Below, piece by piece: positions 1 to 12,148 of a stretch of 64,000 nt of DNA. Positions within the stretch are counted from its first letter, which is position 1; each line of letters opens with the position of its first letter. The DNA comes from Leclercia adecarboxylata. Lineage in GTDB: Bacteria; Pseudomonadota; Gammaproteobacteria; Enterobacterales; Enterobacteriaceae. Where the stretch lies: positions 124,001 to 188,000 of the forward strand of contig NZ_CP040888.1 of NCBI RefSeq assembly GCF_006171285.1, written 5' to 3'. Made by a program: the position numbers and the translations under genes. The notes under the pieces were generated by a model that saw only the letters and a program-made list of their open reading frames with translations, made no database searches and was not told where the DNA came from.

Positions 1-1
1 G

Positions 2-79
2 AAAGAGCTGAAACGGGTTACCGACGAACGGGACATATTAAAAAAAGCCGCGGCGTACTTCGCAAAGCTGTCCGACTGA
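2..79 (+). pseudogene. IS3-family OrfA, C-terminal end (cut by window edge)
   Basis: Frame 2 is open from the window start and ends with TGA at 77-79. The peptide ends DILKKAAAYFAKLSD, typical of the C-terminus of IS3-family OrfA, which carries a helix-turn-helix and leucine zipper. Only the last 25 codons are visible. The OrfB frame lies at -1 relative to it. Confidence 0.75.
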
Positions 80-135
80 GGTACGCCTTTATCCGTGACA
101 ACTCCTGTTGCTGGCCTGTTCGCCTGCTCTGTCGG

Positions 136-948
136 GTGCTGGATGTTCATCCCAGTGGTTTTTACGCCTGGCTTCAGCAGCCGCATTCACAACGCCATCA
201 GGCAGACCTGAGACTGACAGGACAGATTAAACAGTTCTGGCTGGAATCGGGATGCGTCTATGGTTATCGCAAAATCCATCTGGATCTGCGTGACAGCGGG
301 CAACAGTGCGGAGTAAACAGAGTCTGGAGACTGATGAAACGTGTCGGAATAAAGGCTCAGGTCGGATACCGAAGCCCGCGGGCACGTAAAGGCGAGGCCA
401 GTATCGTGTCACCCAACAGGCTCCAGCGACAGTTCAATCCGGATGCTCCTGATGAGCGTTGGGTAACGGACATAACCTACATCAGGACCCACGAAGGCTG
501 GCTGTATCTTGCCGTTGTTGTTGATCTGTTCTCACGCAAAATTATCGGCTGGTCCATGCAATCCCGGATGACAAAGGACATTGTCCTGAACGCACTGCTG
601 ATGGCTGTATGGCGGCGTAATCCCGAAAAACAGGTGCTGGTTCATTCGGATCAGGGCAGTCAGTACACAAGCCATGAGTGGCAGTCGTTCCTGAAATCAC
701 ACGGCCTGGAGGGTAGCATGAGCCGTCGCGGTAACTGCCATGATAATGCGGTTGCAGAAAGTTTTTTCCAGTTGTTGAAACGTGAACGGATAAAGAAAAA
801 GATCTACGGAACGCGGGAAGAAGCCCGCAGTGATATTTTTGATTACTTCGAAATGTTTTATAACAGTAAGCGTCGGCATGGTTCTAGCGAACAGATGTCA
901 CCGACAGAATATGAAAACCAGTATTATCAACGGCTCGGAAGTGTCTAG
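136..948 (+). CDS. IS3-family transposase OrfB (DDE integrase)
   Basis: This is the catalytic subunit of an IS3-family transposase, normally made as an OrfAB fusion by -1 frameshifting. The frame is open back to base 1, so the ATG at 136 is only the first methionine. An HTH_21-like region comes first (YGYRKIHLDL). The rve integrase core follows with DDE residues in VTDITYIRT, HSDQGSQYTS and DNAVAESFF. Length and motifs look complete, and I see no stop or frameshift. The protein should act on its own element ends, of which only the right one is in the window. Confidence 0.88.
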   Translation: MLDVHPSGFYAWLQQPHSQRHQADLRLTGQIKQFWLESGCVYGYRKIHLDLRDSGQQCGVNRVWRLMKRVGIKAQVGYRSPRARKGEASIVSPNRLQRQFNPDAPDERWVTDITYIRTHEGWLYLAVVVDLFSRKIIGWSMQSRMTKDIVLNALLMAVWRRNPEKQVLVHSDQGSQYTSHEWQSFLKSHGLEGSMSRRGNCHDNAVAESFFQLLKRERIKKKIYGTREEARSDIFDYFEMFYNSKRRHGSSEQMSPTEYENQYYQRLGSV

Positions 949-962
949 ATTATCCGTGGCGA

Positions 963-1172
963 TTCACCCTGGCCAACCTGTTTCGGGTGGACCAAATGAT
1001 ACGTCAGTGGGAGAGATCTCAGTAAAAACCGGAAATAACGCCAGAAATGGTGGAAAAAATAGCCTAAATAGGCTGATTCGATGTGTTTGCGGGAAAAAAA
1101 TCGGCCCAGATCCGCGAAATTTTAATCAGCGAGTCAGCTTGGGAAGAAATGACCTGCTTATTCGCACCTTCC
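963..1172 (+). mobile_element. IS5-family remnant (transposase C-terminus and right inverted repeat)
   Basis: Positions 963-1025 read FTLANLFRVDQMIRQWERSQ then a stop, which I recognise as the C-terminus of the IS5-group transposase (IS5/ISKpn26 type). The noncoding end follows, finishing with cttattcgcaccttcc, the IS5-group inverted repeat. The next bases are ttag, which fits the YTAR target preference of IS5. The rest of the element is missing and is replaced by the IS3-family element on its left. Confidence 0.75.
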
Positions 1173-1295
1173 TTAGTTAAGAAACATCCTAATCGTCCTT
1201 TCGCCGATCGCGAGATCTGTTATGGCAGCTAAACTCGATTGATACCCCAATCCGCCGGGCAGCATTTCCTTTCCGCACGCAAGAAGGAGAAGATC

Positions 1296-2429
1296 ATGAA
1301 AGCAGTAATTTACAACGGTCCTTATGATGTAAAAGTAAAAGACGTACCGGATGCGAAAATTGTCCGCCCCACGGATGTACTCGTCCGCATCACCACCACC
1401 AACATTTGTGGGTCGGACTTGCACATGTATGAGGGCCGGACCAGCTTTGAACAGGGACGGATTCTGGGTCACGAAAACCTGGGTGAAGTGGTCGAAATTG
1501 GCTCAGGCGTTGAACGTATTAAGGTGGGCGACTATGTTTGTCTGCCGTTTAACGTGGGATGTGGTTTTTGCGAAAACTGTGAAAAAGGTCTGACCGGCTT
1601 TTGTCTCACTACCAATCCGGGTTCGGCAGGCGCAGCTTATGGTTTTGCTGAAATGGGTCCCTGGGAGGGGGGGCAGGCGGAACTGCTTCGGGTGCCATTT
1701 GCCGACTTTAACTGCCTTGTTCTTCCCCCTGATGCGGCAGAAAAAGAAGATGATTATGTGATGCTCTCTGACATTTTTCCTACCGGCTGGCATGCAACAG
1801 AACTTGCCGGATTGAAGCCTGGTGAAAGCGTGGCCATTTATGGCGCGGGGCCGGTCGGTTTGATGGCAGCTCATTCGGCGATCATTAAAGGTGCTTCACA
1901 GGTGTTTGTGGTTGATACGCACACAGACCGGTTGGCTCTGGCTGAAAAAATGGGGGCGACGGGCATCAATGCTACTGGCGATGAAGCTGTACAAAAAATT
2001 CTCGACCTGACGGATGGACGCGGTACGGATTGTGGCTGCGAATGTGTTGGCTATCAGTGCTGTAACAAACATGGCCATGAAGATAACTCTGTCACCATGA
2101 ACAGTCTTGTTGCGTCGACGAAAGCAACCGGGGGAATTGGTGTGGTTGGCGTCTTTATTCCTCAGGATCCGGGGGCTGAATCGGAGCTTGCCAGAGAGGG
2201 TAAGATGCCATTTGATTTTGGGAGTTTCTGGTTTAAAGGACAGGCAATCCGTACCGGCCAGGCGAACGTTAAGGCCTATAACCGTCAGCTGTCTCGCCTC
2301 ATCCATCACGATAAAGCCAGTCCGGGCAAAATAATTTCTCATCGTCTTTCGCTTGAAGAGGCTCCTGCCGGATATAAGCACTTCGATGAGCGGGATGAAG
2401 GATGGACGAAGGTTATCCTTAAGCCTTAA
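1296..2429 (+). CDS. fdhA: Glutathione-independent formaldehyde dehydrogenase (zinc-dependent, MDR family)
   Basis: Predicted to oxidise formaldehyde to formate with NAD and without added glutathione, in the cytoplasm. The 377-residue product has the MDR layout. Catalytic zinc ligands are in NICGSDLH and GRILGHENLGE, and the structural zinc cluster is CGFCENCEKGLTGFC near residues 88-103. The Rossmann motif GAGPVGLMA lies near 185-195. The long insertions and C-terminal region match the Pseudomonas FdhA type rather than class III ADH. I chose ATG 1296 because AAGGAGA lies just upstream; the frame is open earlier, from 1239. It lies between an IS5 remnant and IS1. With frmRAB 15 kb away it adds a second formaldehyde route. 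A weak hairpin (2483-2508) follows the stop. Confidence 0.88.
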   Translation: MKAVIYNGPYDVKVKDVPDAKIVRPTDVLVRITTTNICGSDLHMYEGRTSFEQGRILGHENLGEVVEIGSGVERIKVGDYVCLPFNVGCGFCENCEKGLTGFCLTTNPGSAGAAYGFAEMGPWEGGQAELLRVPFADFNCLVLPPDAAEKEDDYVMLSDIFPTGWHATELAGLKPGESVAIYGAGPVGLMAAHSAIIKGASQVFVVDTHTDRLALAEKMGATGINATGDEAVQKILDLTDGRGTDCGCECVGYQCCNKHGHEDNSVTMNSLVASTKATGGIGVVGVFIPQDPGAESELAREGKMPFDFGSFWFKGQAIRTGQANVKAYNRQLSRLIHHDKASPGKIISHRLSLEEAPAGYKHFDERDEGWTKVILKP

Positions 2430-2594
2430 ATAGAGTTATCCGGTATGAGAAAGCAAAAACCGGGAAAGAATGTATGACTTTTGACAGGGTGCAATAAAAT
2501 ATCCTGTCAGGGCGTTATTATTCATACTTTCAGCTGCCAGGTGATGCTGCCAACTTACTGATTTAGTGTATGATGGTGTTTTTGAGGTGCTCCA

Positions 2595-2870
2595 GTGGCT
2601 TCTGTTTCTATCAGCTGTCCCTCCTGTTCAGCTACTGACGGGGTGGTGCGTAACGGCAAAAGCACCGCCGGACATCAGCGCTATCTCTGCTCTCACTGCC
2701 GTAAAACATGGCAACTGCAGTTCACTTACACCGCTTCTCAACCCGGTACGCACCAGAAAATCATTGATATGGCCATGAATGGCGTTGGATGCCGGGCAAC
2801 CGCCCGCATTATGGGCGTTGGCCTCAACACGATTTTACGTCACTTAAAAAACTCAGGCCGCAGTCGGTAA
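2595..2870 (+). CDS. insA: IS1 InsA regulatory protein
   Basis: A 91-residue product of standard InsA length, starting [18 protein letters not shown]. It carries the zinc-finger cysteines CPSC and CSHC and a C-terminal helix-turn-helix ([18 protein letters not shown]). InsA alone binds the IS1 ends and represses; fused to InsB by -1 frameshifting it gives the transposase. The gene looks intact, but the fusion from this copy would be defective because insB is broken. Confidence 0.95.
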
Positions 2871-3290
2871 CCTCGCGCATACAGCCGGGCAGTGACGTCA
2901 TCGTCTGCGCGGAAATGGACGAACAGTGGGGATACGTCGGGGCTAAATCGCGCCAGCGCTGGCTGTTTTACGCGTATGACAGGCTCCGGAAGACGGTTTG
3001 CGCACGTATTCGGTGAACGCACTATGGCGACGCTGGGGCGTCTTATGAGCCTGCTGTCACCCTTTGACGTGGTGATATGGATGACGGATGGCTGGCCGCT
3101 GTATGAATCCCGCCTGAAGGGAAAGCTGCACGTAATCAGCAAGCGATATACGCAGCGAATTGAGCGGCATAACCTGAATCTGAGGCAGCACCTGGCACGG
3201 CTGGGACGGAAGTCGCTGTCGCTCACAAAATCGGTGGAGCTGCATGACAAAGTCATCGGGCATTATCTGAACATAAAACACTATCAATAA
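2789..3290 (+). pseudogene. insB: IS1 InsB transposase, frameshifted
   Basis: The frame starting at 2789 matches InsB as far as [11 protein letters not shown] and then goes wrong. The normal sequence is acggttgttgcgcac; here it is acggtttgcgcac near 2993-3005, a 2-base loss. The rest of InsB ([20 protein letters not shown] to NIKHYQ) is in another frame to 3290. The transposase is therefore truncated before most of the catalytic domain, and this IS1 can move only with a transposase supplied in trans. Confidence 0.93.
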
Positions 3291-3305
3291 GTTGGAGTCA
3301 TTACC

Positions 3306-3445
3306 CTTTTTTCAACTTCTGATGGATGCGAGTGATTGAACTCATACATTAATGTTTTCCCACGAAGTCTTTTTTCAGGTAAGCCTTCGCACATATCGGT
3401 AAATAGCTTGCCTGCTTTTATTTTTTCTGTCATCGACATGTTCAT
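3306..3445 (-). pseudogene. lacA: Galactoside O-acetyltransferase, N-terminal 46 codons only
   Basis: Read on the minus strand from ATG at 3445, the peptide begins MNMSMTEKIKAGKLFTDMCE and continues to HPSEVEK, matching the start of E. coli LacA with small changes. It is cut by the IS1 end at 3305/3306, so the active left-handed beta-helix domain is missing. LacA is not needed for lactose growth. It is the promoter-distal remnant of the lac operon. Confidence 0.92.
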
Positions 3446-3471
3446 TTTTAACATTCCGTCCTGATAAGTTG

Positions 3472-3501
3472 GTCGGATAAGGCGCTCGCGCCGTATCCGA
3501 C
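3472..3501. repeat. REP-type palindrome in lacY-lacA gap
   Basis: The arms GTCGGATAAGGCGC and GCCGTATCCGAC form a near-perfect stem-loop of REP (BIME) type. E. coli carries a REP element at this spot, where it protects the lacZY part of the message from 3' decay. This supports a chromosomal origin for the block. Confidence 0.75.
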
Positions 3502-3510
3502 ATTAATTTC

Positions 3511-4809
<1,299 letters not shown>

Positions 4810-4815
4810 TTATTA

Positions 4816-7995
<3,180 letters not shown>

Positions 7996-7996
<1 letters not shown>

Positions 7997-8016
7997 ATTG
8001 CGTTGCGCTCACTGCC
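7996..8016 (-). promoter_or_regulatory. lac operator O3 (overlaps lacI stop)
   Basis: The stretch aattgcgttgcgctcactgc plus c is the reverse complement of E. coli O3. It overlaps the lacI stop codon at 8009-8011, so LacI can loop O1-O3 and limit its own transcript. No change from the E. coli site is seen. Confidence 0.88.
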
Positions 8017-9091
8017 CGCTTTCAAGTCGGGAAACTTGTCGTGCCAGCTGCATTAAGGAATCTGCCAACGTGCGGGGAGAGGTGGTTTGCGTATTGGGCG
8101 CCAGGGTGGTTTTTCTTTTCACCAGTGAGACGGGCAACAGCTGATTGCTCTTCACCGCCTGGCCCTGAGAGAGTTTCAGCAAGCGGTCCACGCTGGTTTG
8201 CCCCAGCAGGCGAAAATCCTGTTTGATGGTGGTTAACGGCGGGATATAACACGAGCTGTCTTCGGTATCGTCGTATCCCACTACCGAGATATCCGCACCA
8301 ACGCGCAACCCGGACTCGGTAATGGCGCGCATTGCGCCCAGCGCCATCTGATCGTTGGCAACCAGCATCGCAGTGGGAACGATGCCCTCATTTAGCATTT
8401 GCATGGTTTGTTGAAAACCGGACATGGCACTCCAGTCGCCTTCCCGTTCCGCTATCGGATGAATTTGATTGCGAGTGAGATATTTATGCCAGCCCGCCAG
8501 ACGCAGACGCGCCGAGACAGAACTTAATGGGCCCGCTAACAGCGCGATTTGCTGGTGACCCAATGCGACCAGATGCTCCACGCCCAGTCGCGTACCGTCT
8601 TCATGGGAGAAAATAATACTGTTGATGGGAGTCTGGTCAGAGACATCAAGAAATAACGCCGGAACATTAGCGCAGGCAGCTTCCACAGCAATGGCATCCT
8701 GGTCATCCAGCGGATAGTTAATGATCAGCCCACTGACGCGTTGCGCGAGAAGATTGTGCACCGCCGCTTTACAGGCTTCGACGCCGCTTCGTTCTACCAT
8801 CGACACCACCACGCTGGCACCCAGTTGATCGGCGCGAGATTTAATCGCCGCGACAATTTGCGACGGCGCGTGCAGGGCCAGACTGGAGGTAGCAACGCCA
8901 ATCAGCAACGACTGTTTCCCCGCCAGTTGTTGTGCCACGCGGTTGGGAATGTAGTTCAGCTGCGCCATCGCCGCTTCCACCTTTTCCCGCGTTTTCGCAG
9001 AGACGTGGCTGGCCTGGTTCACCACGCGGGAAACGGTCTGATAAGAGACACCGGCATACTCTGCGACATCGTATAGCGTTACTGGTTTCAC
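8009..9091 (-). CDS. lacI: Lactose operon repressor LacI
   Basis: Tetrameric LacI/GalR-family repressor released by allolactose. I chose the GTG start at 9091, which gives VKPVTLYDVAEYAGVSYQTV and 360 residues, the E. coli length; an ATG at 9187 would add 32 unsupported residues. The N-terminal helix-turn-helix is YDVAEYAGVSYQTVSRVV, followed by the hinge and periplasmic-binding-type core, and ends with the tetramerisation leucine region ALADSLMQLARQ-like, here TLADSLMQLARQVSRLESGQ. A few substitutions separate it from K-12. It is 118 bp upstream of lacZ on the same strand, so the plasmid lac unit is self-regulated. Confidence 0.97.
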   Translation of the reverse strand: MKPVTLYDVAEYAGVSYQTVSRVVNQASHVSAKTREKVEAAMAQLNYIPNRVAQQLAGKQSLLIGVATSSLALHAPSQIVAAIKSRADQLGASVVVSMVERSGVEACKAAVHNLLAQRVSGLIINYPLDDQDAIAVEAACANVPALFLDVSDQTPINSIIFSHEDGTRLGVEHLVALGHQQIALLAGPLSSVSARLRLAGWHKYLTRNQIHPIAEREGDWSAMSGFQQTMQMLNEGIVPTAMLVANDQMALGAMRAITESGLRVGADISVVGYDDTEDSSCYIPPLTTIKQDFRLLGQTSVDRLLKLSQGQAVKSNQLLPVSLVKRKTTLAPNTQTTSPRTLADSLMQLARQVSRLESGQ

Positions 9092-9125
9092 ATTTACCAC
9101 CCTGAATTGACTCTCTTCGGGTGCT

Positions 9126-9154
9126 ATCATGCCATACCACGAAATGTTTTGCGC
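9126..9154 (-). promoter_or_regulatory. lacI promoter
   Basis: On the minus strand, GCGCAA (9149-9154) and CATGAT (9126-9131) are 17 bp apart. This is the weak E. coli lacI promoter, and a GTG start follows after the usual GGTGG leader. The similarity to E. coli stops shortly upstream, near 9,160. Confidence 0.8.
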
Positions 9155-9322
9155 CATTCGGAGGGGGCACGCCGAAGTGAGATTCAAAATGCCGACGTCA
9201 GTTCACAGGTGGGTAATGATACCAACGTGTTGATTTCGTATTTTCACTGACACCAGGATCATCCTGATGTTACAAGGATTGAATGACTACAGATTAAAAT
9301 AGTCATCAACAGGTTGACAGCA

Positions 9323-10486
9323 TTACCGGGTTTTATTATCAACAATCGCTTTTAATACCCCACGGGTATCGTTCATCACTCTGGCGCGCGGAATTGCAGC
9401 TACAGGCAATGTCACCACCTGAATATCAGCACCACTCTCTCTGGCTTGTTCTTCTGTCATACCAACCCTGGACAGGGGCGGTGTCATAAATACGGAATAA
9501 GGCACATTTTTCCGATCATCAGTACTACGTTTGCCTTCACCCAGTAACTCATCACGTACAATGCGGTAATCATCCAGTGATATGTAAGTAAATTGCAGCC
9601 CGCCGGTAACATCTCCCATCGCCCAAATATTGTCTGCGGTGGTATGTAATCGCTTGTCAACGACAATTGCCCCGCGCTCGTTTACTGCGATACCGGCATT
9701 TTCTGGATGTAACGAAGCGGTAGCCGGTTGACGACCGGAAGCTATTAACAGTGCATCCACCGCCAGTTGGGCGTGCTCGCTATGCACTTGCACTTGATTT
9801 TCATGGTGACTGATTCGCTCCACATGGGCATTGAGGATAATATCGACGCCCTGATCGCGTAAAATCGTCGCGATATTATCAGCAATATCCCGATCTTCCC
9901 GAGGCAAAAACAGCGAAGCTGCCTCTAAAATGGTTACTTTGCTGCCAAAATTAGCGAACATAGAGGCGAACTCAACGCCAATATATCCGCCGCCCAAAAT
10001 ACCTAAATGCCCAGGCAATTCTTTTAGATTAAGTAATCCGGTGCTGTCATATACACCAGGCGTGGTGGTAATTCCAGGAATTGGCGGAACCACGGCTTGT
10101 GCACCGGTATTAATAAAAATTTTCTCGCCATGAATCTCCAAATTTCCCTCAGGCCGATGAACACGCAGGCTATGATTATTGATAAACTCCGCCTGGCCGT
10201 CGATCACGTCGATATTGGGCATATCCGCAAGATTATGAAAATTCTTATTACGTAAAAAATTAACCACTTCATTTTTACGCTGTATGGCACGGACAAAATC
10301 TGTGTGCTGCTGTGCGTCATGAACCAATGTTTTGGTTGGGATACAGCCGATATTAATACAGGTCCCGCCATACATTGCATTTGATTGTTCGATGAGAGCC
10401 ACACGCCAACCTGCTTTTGCCAGCGTGACGGCTAATGTTTTTCCAGCCTTGCCAAAACCAATAATAACTGCCTGATATTTATTCAT
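9323..10486 (-). CDS. rclA: RclA-type pyridine nucleotide-disulfide oxidoreductase, C-terminally truncated
   Basis: Resembles E. coli RclA (YkgC), a flavoprotein reductase induced by hypochlorous acid. Start ATG 10486 follows AGGAAA; the frame is open nine codons earlier. The FAD motif is VIIGFGKAGKTLA. The redox-active pair is in GGTCINIGCIPTK and the NAD motif in LGILGGGYIGVEFAS. RclA has about 441 residues, whereas this frame stops after VLKAIVDNKTR at residue 387, losing most of the dimerisation domain and its active-site side. The break lies at about 9,335 where the sequence changes. Activity is doubtful. In E. coli rclA and lacI are not neighbours, so the join is a rearrangement. Confidence 0.85.
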   Translation of the reverse strand: MNKYQAVIIGFGKAGKTLAVTLAKAGWRVALIEQSNAMYGGTCINIGCIPTKTLVHDAQQHTDFVRAIQRKNEVVNFLRNKNFHNLADMPNIDVIDGQAEFINNHSLRVHRPEGNLEIHGEKIFINTGAQAVVPPIPGITTTPGVYDSTGLLNLKELPGHLGILGGGYIGVEFASMFANFGSKVTILEAASLFLPREDRDIADNIATILRDQGVDIILNAHVERISHHENQVQVHSEHAQLAVDALLIASGRQPATASLHPENAGIAVNERGAIVVDKRLHTTADNIWAMGDVTGGLQFTYISLDDYRIVRDELLGEGKRSTDDRKNVPYSVFMTPPLSRVGMTEEQARESGADIQVVTLPVAAIPRARVMNDTRGVLKAIVDNKTR

Positions 10487-10539
10487 GATGATTTCCTGTC
10501 GAAACGCGTTCATTTGACATCATGACTATAGACGCAAAA

Positions 10540-10607
10540 GGTGATGCTGCCAACTTACTGATTTAGTGTATGATGGTGTTTTTGAGGTGCTCCAGTGGCT
10601 TCTGTTT
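10540..10607 (+). mobile_element. IS1 left-end fragment, cut by IS903
   Basis: The first 68 bp of IS1, beginning ggtgatgctgccaacttact, run until cttctgttt and are then replaced by the IS903 inverted repeat. It has the same orientation as the IS1 at 2540, so lac-rclA once lay between two direct IS1 copies. The remainder of this IS1 is not adjacent to the far side of IS903. Confidence 0.93.
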
Positions 10608-11664
10608 GGCTTTGTTGAATAAATCGAACTTTTGCTGAGTTGAAGGATCAGATCACGCATCTTCCCGACAACGCAGACCGTTCCGTGGCAAAGCAAAAGT
10701 TCAAAATCACCAACTGGCCCACCTACAATAAAGCCCTCATCAACCGTGGCTCCATAACTTTCTGGCTGGATGATGAAGCTATTCAGGCCTGGTATGAGTC
10801 GGCAACGCCTTCATCACGGGGAAGACCTCAGCGCTATTCTGATCTCGCCATCACCACCGTTCTGGTCATTAAACGCGTGTTCAGGTTGACCCTGCGGGCT
10901 GCACAGGGTTTTATTGATTCCATTTTTACACTGATGAATGTTCCGTTGCGCTGCCCGGATTACACCAGTGTCAGCAAGCGCGCAAAGTCGGTTAATGTCA
11001 GTTTCAAAACGCCCACCCGGGGTGAAATCGCGCATCTGGTGATTGATTCCACCGGGCTGAAGGTCTTTGGTGAAGGCGAATGGAAAGTCAAAAAACATGG
11101 CCAGGAACGCCGCCGTATCTGGCGAAAGTTGCATCTGGCAGTTGACAGCAACACACATGAAATCATCTGTGCAGACCTGTCGCTGAACAATGTGACGGAC
11201 TCAGAAGCCTTCCCGGGTCTTATCCGGCAGACTCACAGAAAAATCAGGGCAGCATCGGCAGACGGCGCTTACGACACCCGGCTCTGTCACGATGAACTGC
11301 GGCGTAAGAAAATCAGCGCGCTTATCCCGCCCCGAAAAGGCGCGGGTTACTGGCCCGGTGAATATGCAGACCGTAACCGTGCTGTTGCGAATCAGCGGCT
11401 GACCGGGAGTAATGCGCGGTGGAAATGGACAACAGATTATAACCGTCGCTCGATAGCGGAAACGGCGATGTACCGGGTAAAACAGCTGTTCGGAGGTTCA
11501 CTGACACTGCGTGACTACGATGGTCAGGTTGCAGAGGCTATGGCCCTGGTACGAGCGCTGAACAAAATGACGAAAGCAGGTATGCCTGAAAGCGTGCGTA
11601 TTGCCTGAAAACACAACCCGCTACGGGGGAGACTTACCCGAAATCTGATTTATTCAACAAAGCC
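10608..11664 (+). mobile_element. IS903 (IS5 family), complete
   Basis: The length is 1057 bp with 18-bp inverted repeats ggctttgttgaataaatc and gatttattcaacaaagcc. The 9-bp flanks (cttctgttt and ggggagagc) differ. This copy therefore sits at a recombination or deletion joint between IS1 and the pcoE region rather than at a clean insertion. Confidence 0.95.
10640..11608 (+). CDS. tnpA: IS903 transposase
   Basis: DDE transposase of the IS5 family, IS903 group, 322 residues from a TTG start (TTGAAGGATCAG). The catalytic aspartates are in HLVIDSTGLK and ADGAYDTR and the glutamate in RRSIAETAMYRVKQ. The reading frame is full length and matches the second copy at 32,267, apart from a few substitutions and a local difference at KKHGQERRR versus KSMAERRR. 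It acts on its own 18-bp repeats and makes 9-bp duplications. Confidence 0.95.
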   Translation: MKDQITHLPDNADRSVAKQKFKITNWPTYNKALINRGSITFWLDDEAIQAWYESATPSSRGRPQRYSDLAITTVLVIKRVFRLTLRAAQGFIDSIFTLMNVPLRCPDYTSVSKRAKSVNVSFKTPTRGEIAHLVIDSTGLKVFGEGEWKVKKHGQERRRIWRKLHLAVDSNTHEIICADLSLNNVTDSEAFPGLIRQTHRKIRAASADGAYDTRLCHDELRRKKISALIPPRKGAGYWPGEYADRNRAVANQRLTGSNARWKWTTDYNRRSIAETAMYRVKQLFGGSLTLRDYDGQVAEAMALVRALNKMTKAGMPESVRIA

Positions 11665-11949
11665 GGGGAGAGCATGAAAATGATGGATATGAGCGGTCAC
11701 GATCAGGCCGCAATGTCCCATGAAATGATGCAAAACGGCAATTCTGCTGCCCATCAGGACATGGCTGAAATGCATAAAAAAATGATGAAATCCAAACCTG
11801 AGAACACCCAAGAAACTGCTAAGCCATTTTCCGAAATGAACGAGCATGAGAAAGCCGCTGTTGTGCATGAGAAGGCGAATAATGGTCTATCTTCCGTTAT
11901 TCATCAGCAGCAGGCTGAAAAGCATCGCAGCCAGATCACCCAGAATTAA
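11665..11949 (+). pseudogene. pcoE: PcoE copper-binding periplasmic protein, C-terminal remnant
   Basis: The frame GES-MKMMDMSGHDQAAM to HRSQITQN matches the C-terminal two thirds of PcoE, a His/Met-rich periplasmic copper-binding protein of the pco copper-resistance locus. Repeated Met/His motifs are visible (MSHEMMQNGN, MAEMHKKMMK, NEHEKAAVVHEKANNG). The signal peptide and first part are gone, cut at the IS903 end, so the product cannot be exported. No other pco or sil gene is in the window; this is a trace of a lost metal-resistance island. Confidence 0.85.
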
Positions 11950-11999
11950 CCCGCAGCTCCACTTGTTAGACCCTCATTTGACGCCGAAGTCACTGGCTT

Positions 12000-12025
12000 A
12001 CGCTCCCGTCCGGGAGCGTTTTTTT
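12000..12025 (+). terminator. Rho-independent terminator after pcoE remnant
   Basis: The stem ACGCTCCCG/CGGGAGCGT has a 2-base loop and is followed by seven T. It is about 50 bp after the pcoE stop and probably its native terminator. Confidence 0.85.
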
Positions 12026-12148
12026 CCCATATATCAAACTTTAACTCTGAAGAGGTGGAAGTATCTGACCAACACTGTCACGTAACGCCAGATAACTACA
12101 AAAACACCTCAGGTGAACGTAAGCGTTAAGTGAGCGCCGTATTGACGG

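Larger units (their letters stand above)
1..966 (+). mobile_element. IS3-family insertion sequence, right part (left end outside window)
   Basis: This holds the end of orfA and the whole orfB of an IS3-family element. The two frames are joined through an A-rich stretch (ttaaaaaaag near position 40), the usual place for -1 frameshifting in this family. The right end is tgtctagattatccgtggc followed by attca, and the same 45 bp or so recur near 17,100, which fixes this as an element end. It abuts an IS5 remnant, so it probably inserted into an older IS5 copy. The exact last base is uncertain by a few nucleotides because attcacc also fits the IS5 sequence. Confidence 0.85.
2540..3305 (+). mobile_element. 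IS1 element with 2-bp deletion in insB
   Basis: The left end is ggtgatgctgccaacttact and the right end is gttggagtcattacc. The length is 766 bp against 768 for IS1, the two missing bases lying inside insB. The 9 bp on either side (cagctgcca and cttttttca) do not match, so this is not a simple insertion. Its right end cuts lacA. With the IS1 end at 10,540 in the same orientation it forms the left arm of an IS1-bounded lac segment. Confidence 0.95.

Noticed and set aside
830..1180. Plus-strand 116-codon frame across the IS3/IS5 joint
   Set aside because: It runs out of frame over the end of orfB, an IS end and the IS5 remnant. It is a chance frame.
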